A stretch of 64,000 nt of DNA from Mesorhizobium_K quangtriensis (GTDB lineage Bacteria; Pseudomonadota; Alphaproteobacteria; Rhizobiales; Rhizobiaceae). The stretch spans positions 124,001 through 188,000 of the forward strand of contig NZ_JBEBMF010000004.1 in NCBI RefSeq assembly GCF_040081925.1. The letters run 5' to 3'. Each line of letters starts with the position of its first letter. The stretch's first letter is position 1. Under the pieces are notes generated by a model. The model did not search any database. It had not been told where the DNA came from and was given only the letters and a program-made list of their open reading frames with translations. The translations under genes were made by a program, and so were the position numbers. Below are positions 63,847 to 64,000 of the stretch, one piece after another.

Positions 63847-64000
63847 GCCAGCGGGCTGAAAGTGGCATCGCTTGCGACCCGGCACTTCCGCAGCGAGTCC
63901 AGTGCCGGGTCGTAGACCGCGGTCGATACGTCCATCATCCCCAGGACCGTGTGAAAAAGATTATCATGGGACTGCGGCTCGCTGGCGGCCGCAGCAAGGC
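63804..64000 (-). CDS. EptA-like lipid A phosphoethanolamine transferase, C-terminal end (continues beyond window)
   Basis: A minus-strand frame open to the window edge, stop TAA at 63804-63806. It reads SEPQSHDNLFHTVLGMMDVSTAVYDPALD (in parts), the conserved C-terminal segment of the EptA/PmrC sulphatase-fold family: SHDNLFHTVLG holds the zinc-site His and the MMDV-x-T turn. EptA adds phosphoethanolamine to lipid A and lowers susceptibility to cationic peptides such as polymyxin. Only ~64 residues are in the window. Its nearness to a PmrAB/QseBC-like two-component pair supports the call. Rest of gene unseen. Confidence 0.85.
   Translation of the reverse strand, partial: LAAAASEPQSHDNLFHTVLGMMDVSTAVYDPALDSLRKCRVASDATFSPLAYIPEGDPNAGSTR

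Overview
The window looks like the chromosome of an alphaproteobacterium of the order Hyphomicrobiales (Rhizobiales), most likely a Phyllobacteriaceae/Mesorhizobium-like genus. This rests on a high-GC coding style and on alphaproteobacterial markers: CpdR next to an N-formylglutamate amidohydrolase, an alpha-r8/MmgR-like small RNA beside an IMPase-family gene, a ROSE-like RNA thermometer on a small heat-shock gene, a short-chain-PHB-type PhaZ, DUF459 after a lytic transglycosylase, and a Bpt/Ate-type aminoacyl transferase. The species assignment is inference.

Layout. 1-14.9 kb is core: the end of a lytic transglycosylase, a DUF459 protein, gltB-gltD (glutamate synthase), threonine aldolase, a heat-inducible Hsp20 with an apparent sigma-32 promoter and thermosensor, a lysophospholipase-like hydrolase, a HisN-type phosphatase, a small RNA, and the hutG-like/cpdR divergent pair. 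At 15.5-23.8 kb an 8.3-kb AT-richer genomic island sits in tRNA-Val(GAC). It is bounded by a perfect 54-bp direct repeat and carries a tyrosine integrase, a P-loop ATPase with an AT-rich promoter region, a cysteine-rich secreted protein, a serine resolvase with palindromic sites, and a coupled pair: a nuclease-DGQHR-HEPN-like fusion plus a Dam-type adenine methyltransferase. This pair is the best candidate in the window for an undescribed (probably anti-phage, restriction-like) system.

24-31 kb holds tRNA-Val(TAC), tRNA-Asp, an L,D-transpeptidase, a GST, a PHB depolymerase that probably starts at ATT, a DUF423 membrane protein, and a LacI regulator with three operator-like repeats flanking a divergent 47-codon ORF. 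31-48 kb carries a VOC protein, an MBL-fold hydrolase with SthA, an RDD protein, Bpt, a DMT exporter, a CAP lipoprotein, an AI-2E family permease, a TetR-MFP-RND efflux operon with operator repeats, parC, an exported unknown, and pcp downstream of aspS. 48-60 kb has an MFS carrier, RNase D, guaB, a second MFS carrier, a coupled ppx/gppA-rlmE pair, a single-chain dihydroxyacetone kinase and tRNA-Gln. The last 4 kb, beyond an integrase remnant at tRNA-Gln, looks accessory: a VIT-family transporter, a QseBC/PmrAB-like two-component system, a PepSY protein, a cytochrome b561 and the end of an EptA-like phosphoethanolamine transferase, suggesting an envelope-modification cluster.

All functional calls come from reading motifs and translated sequence; no database search was run. 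GC statements are visual impressions, not computed values.
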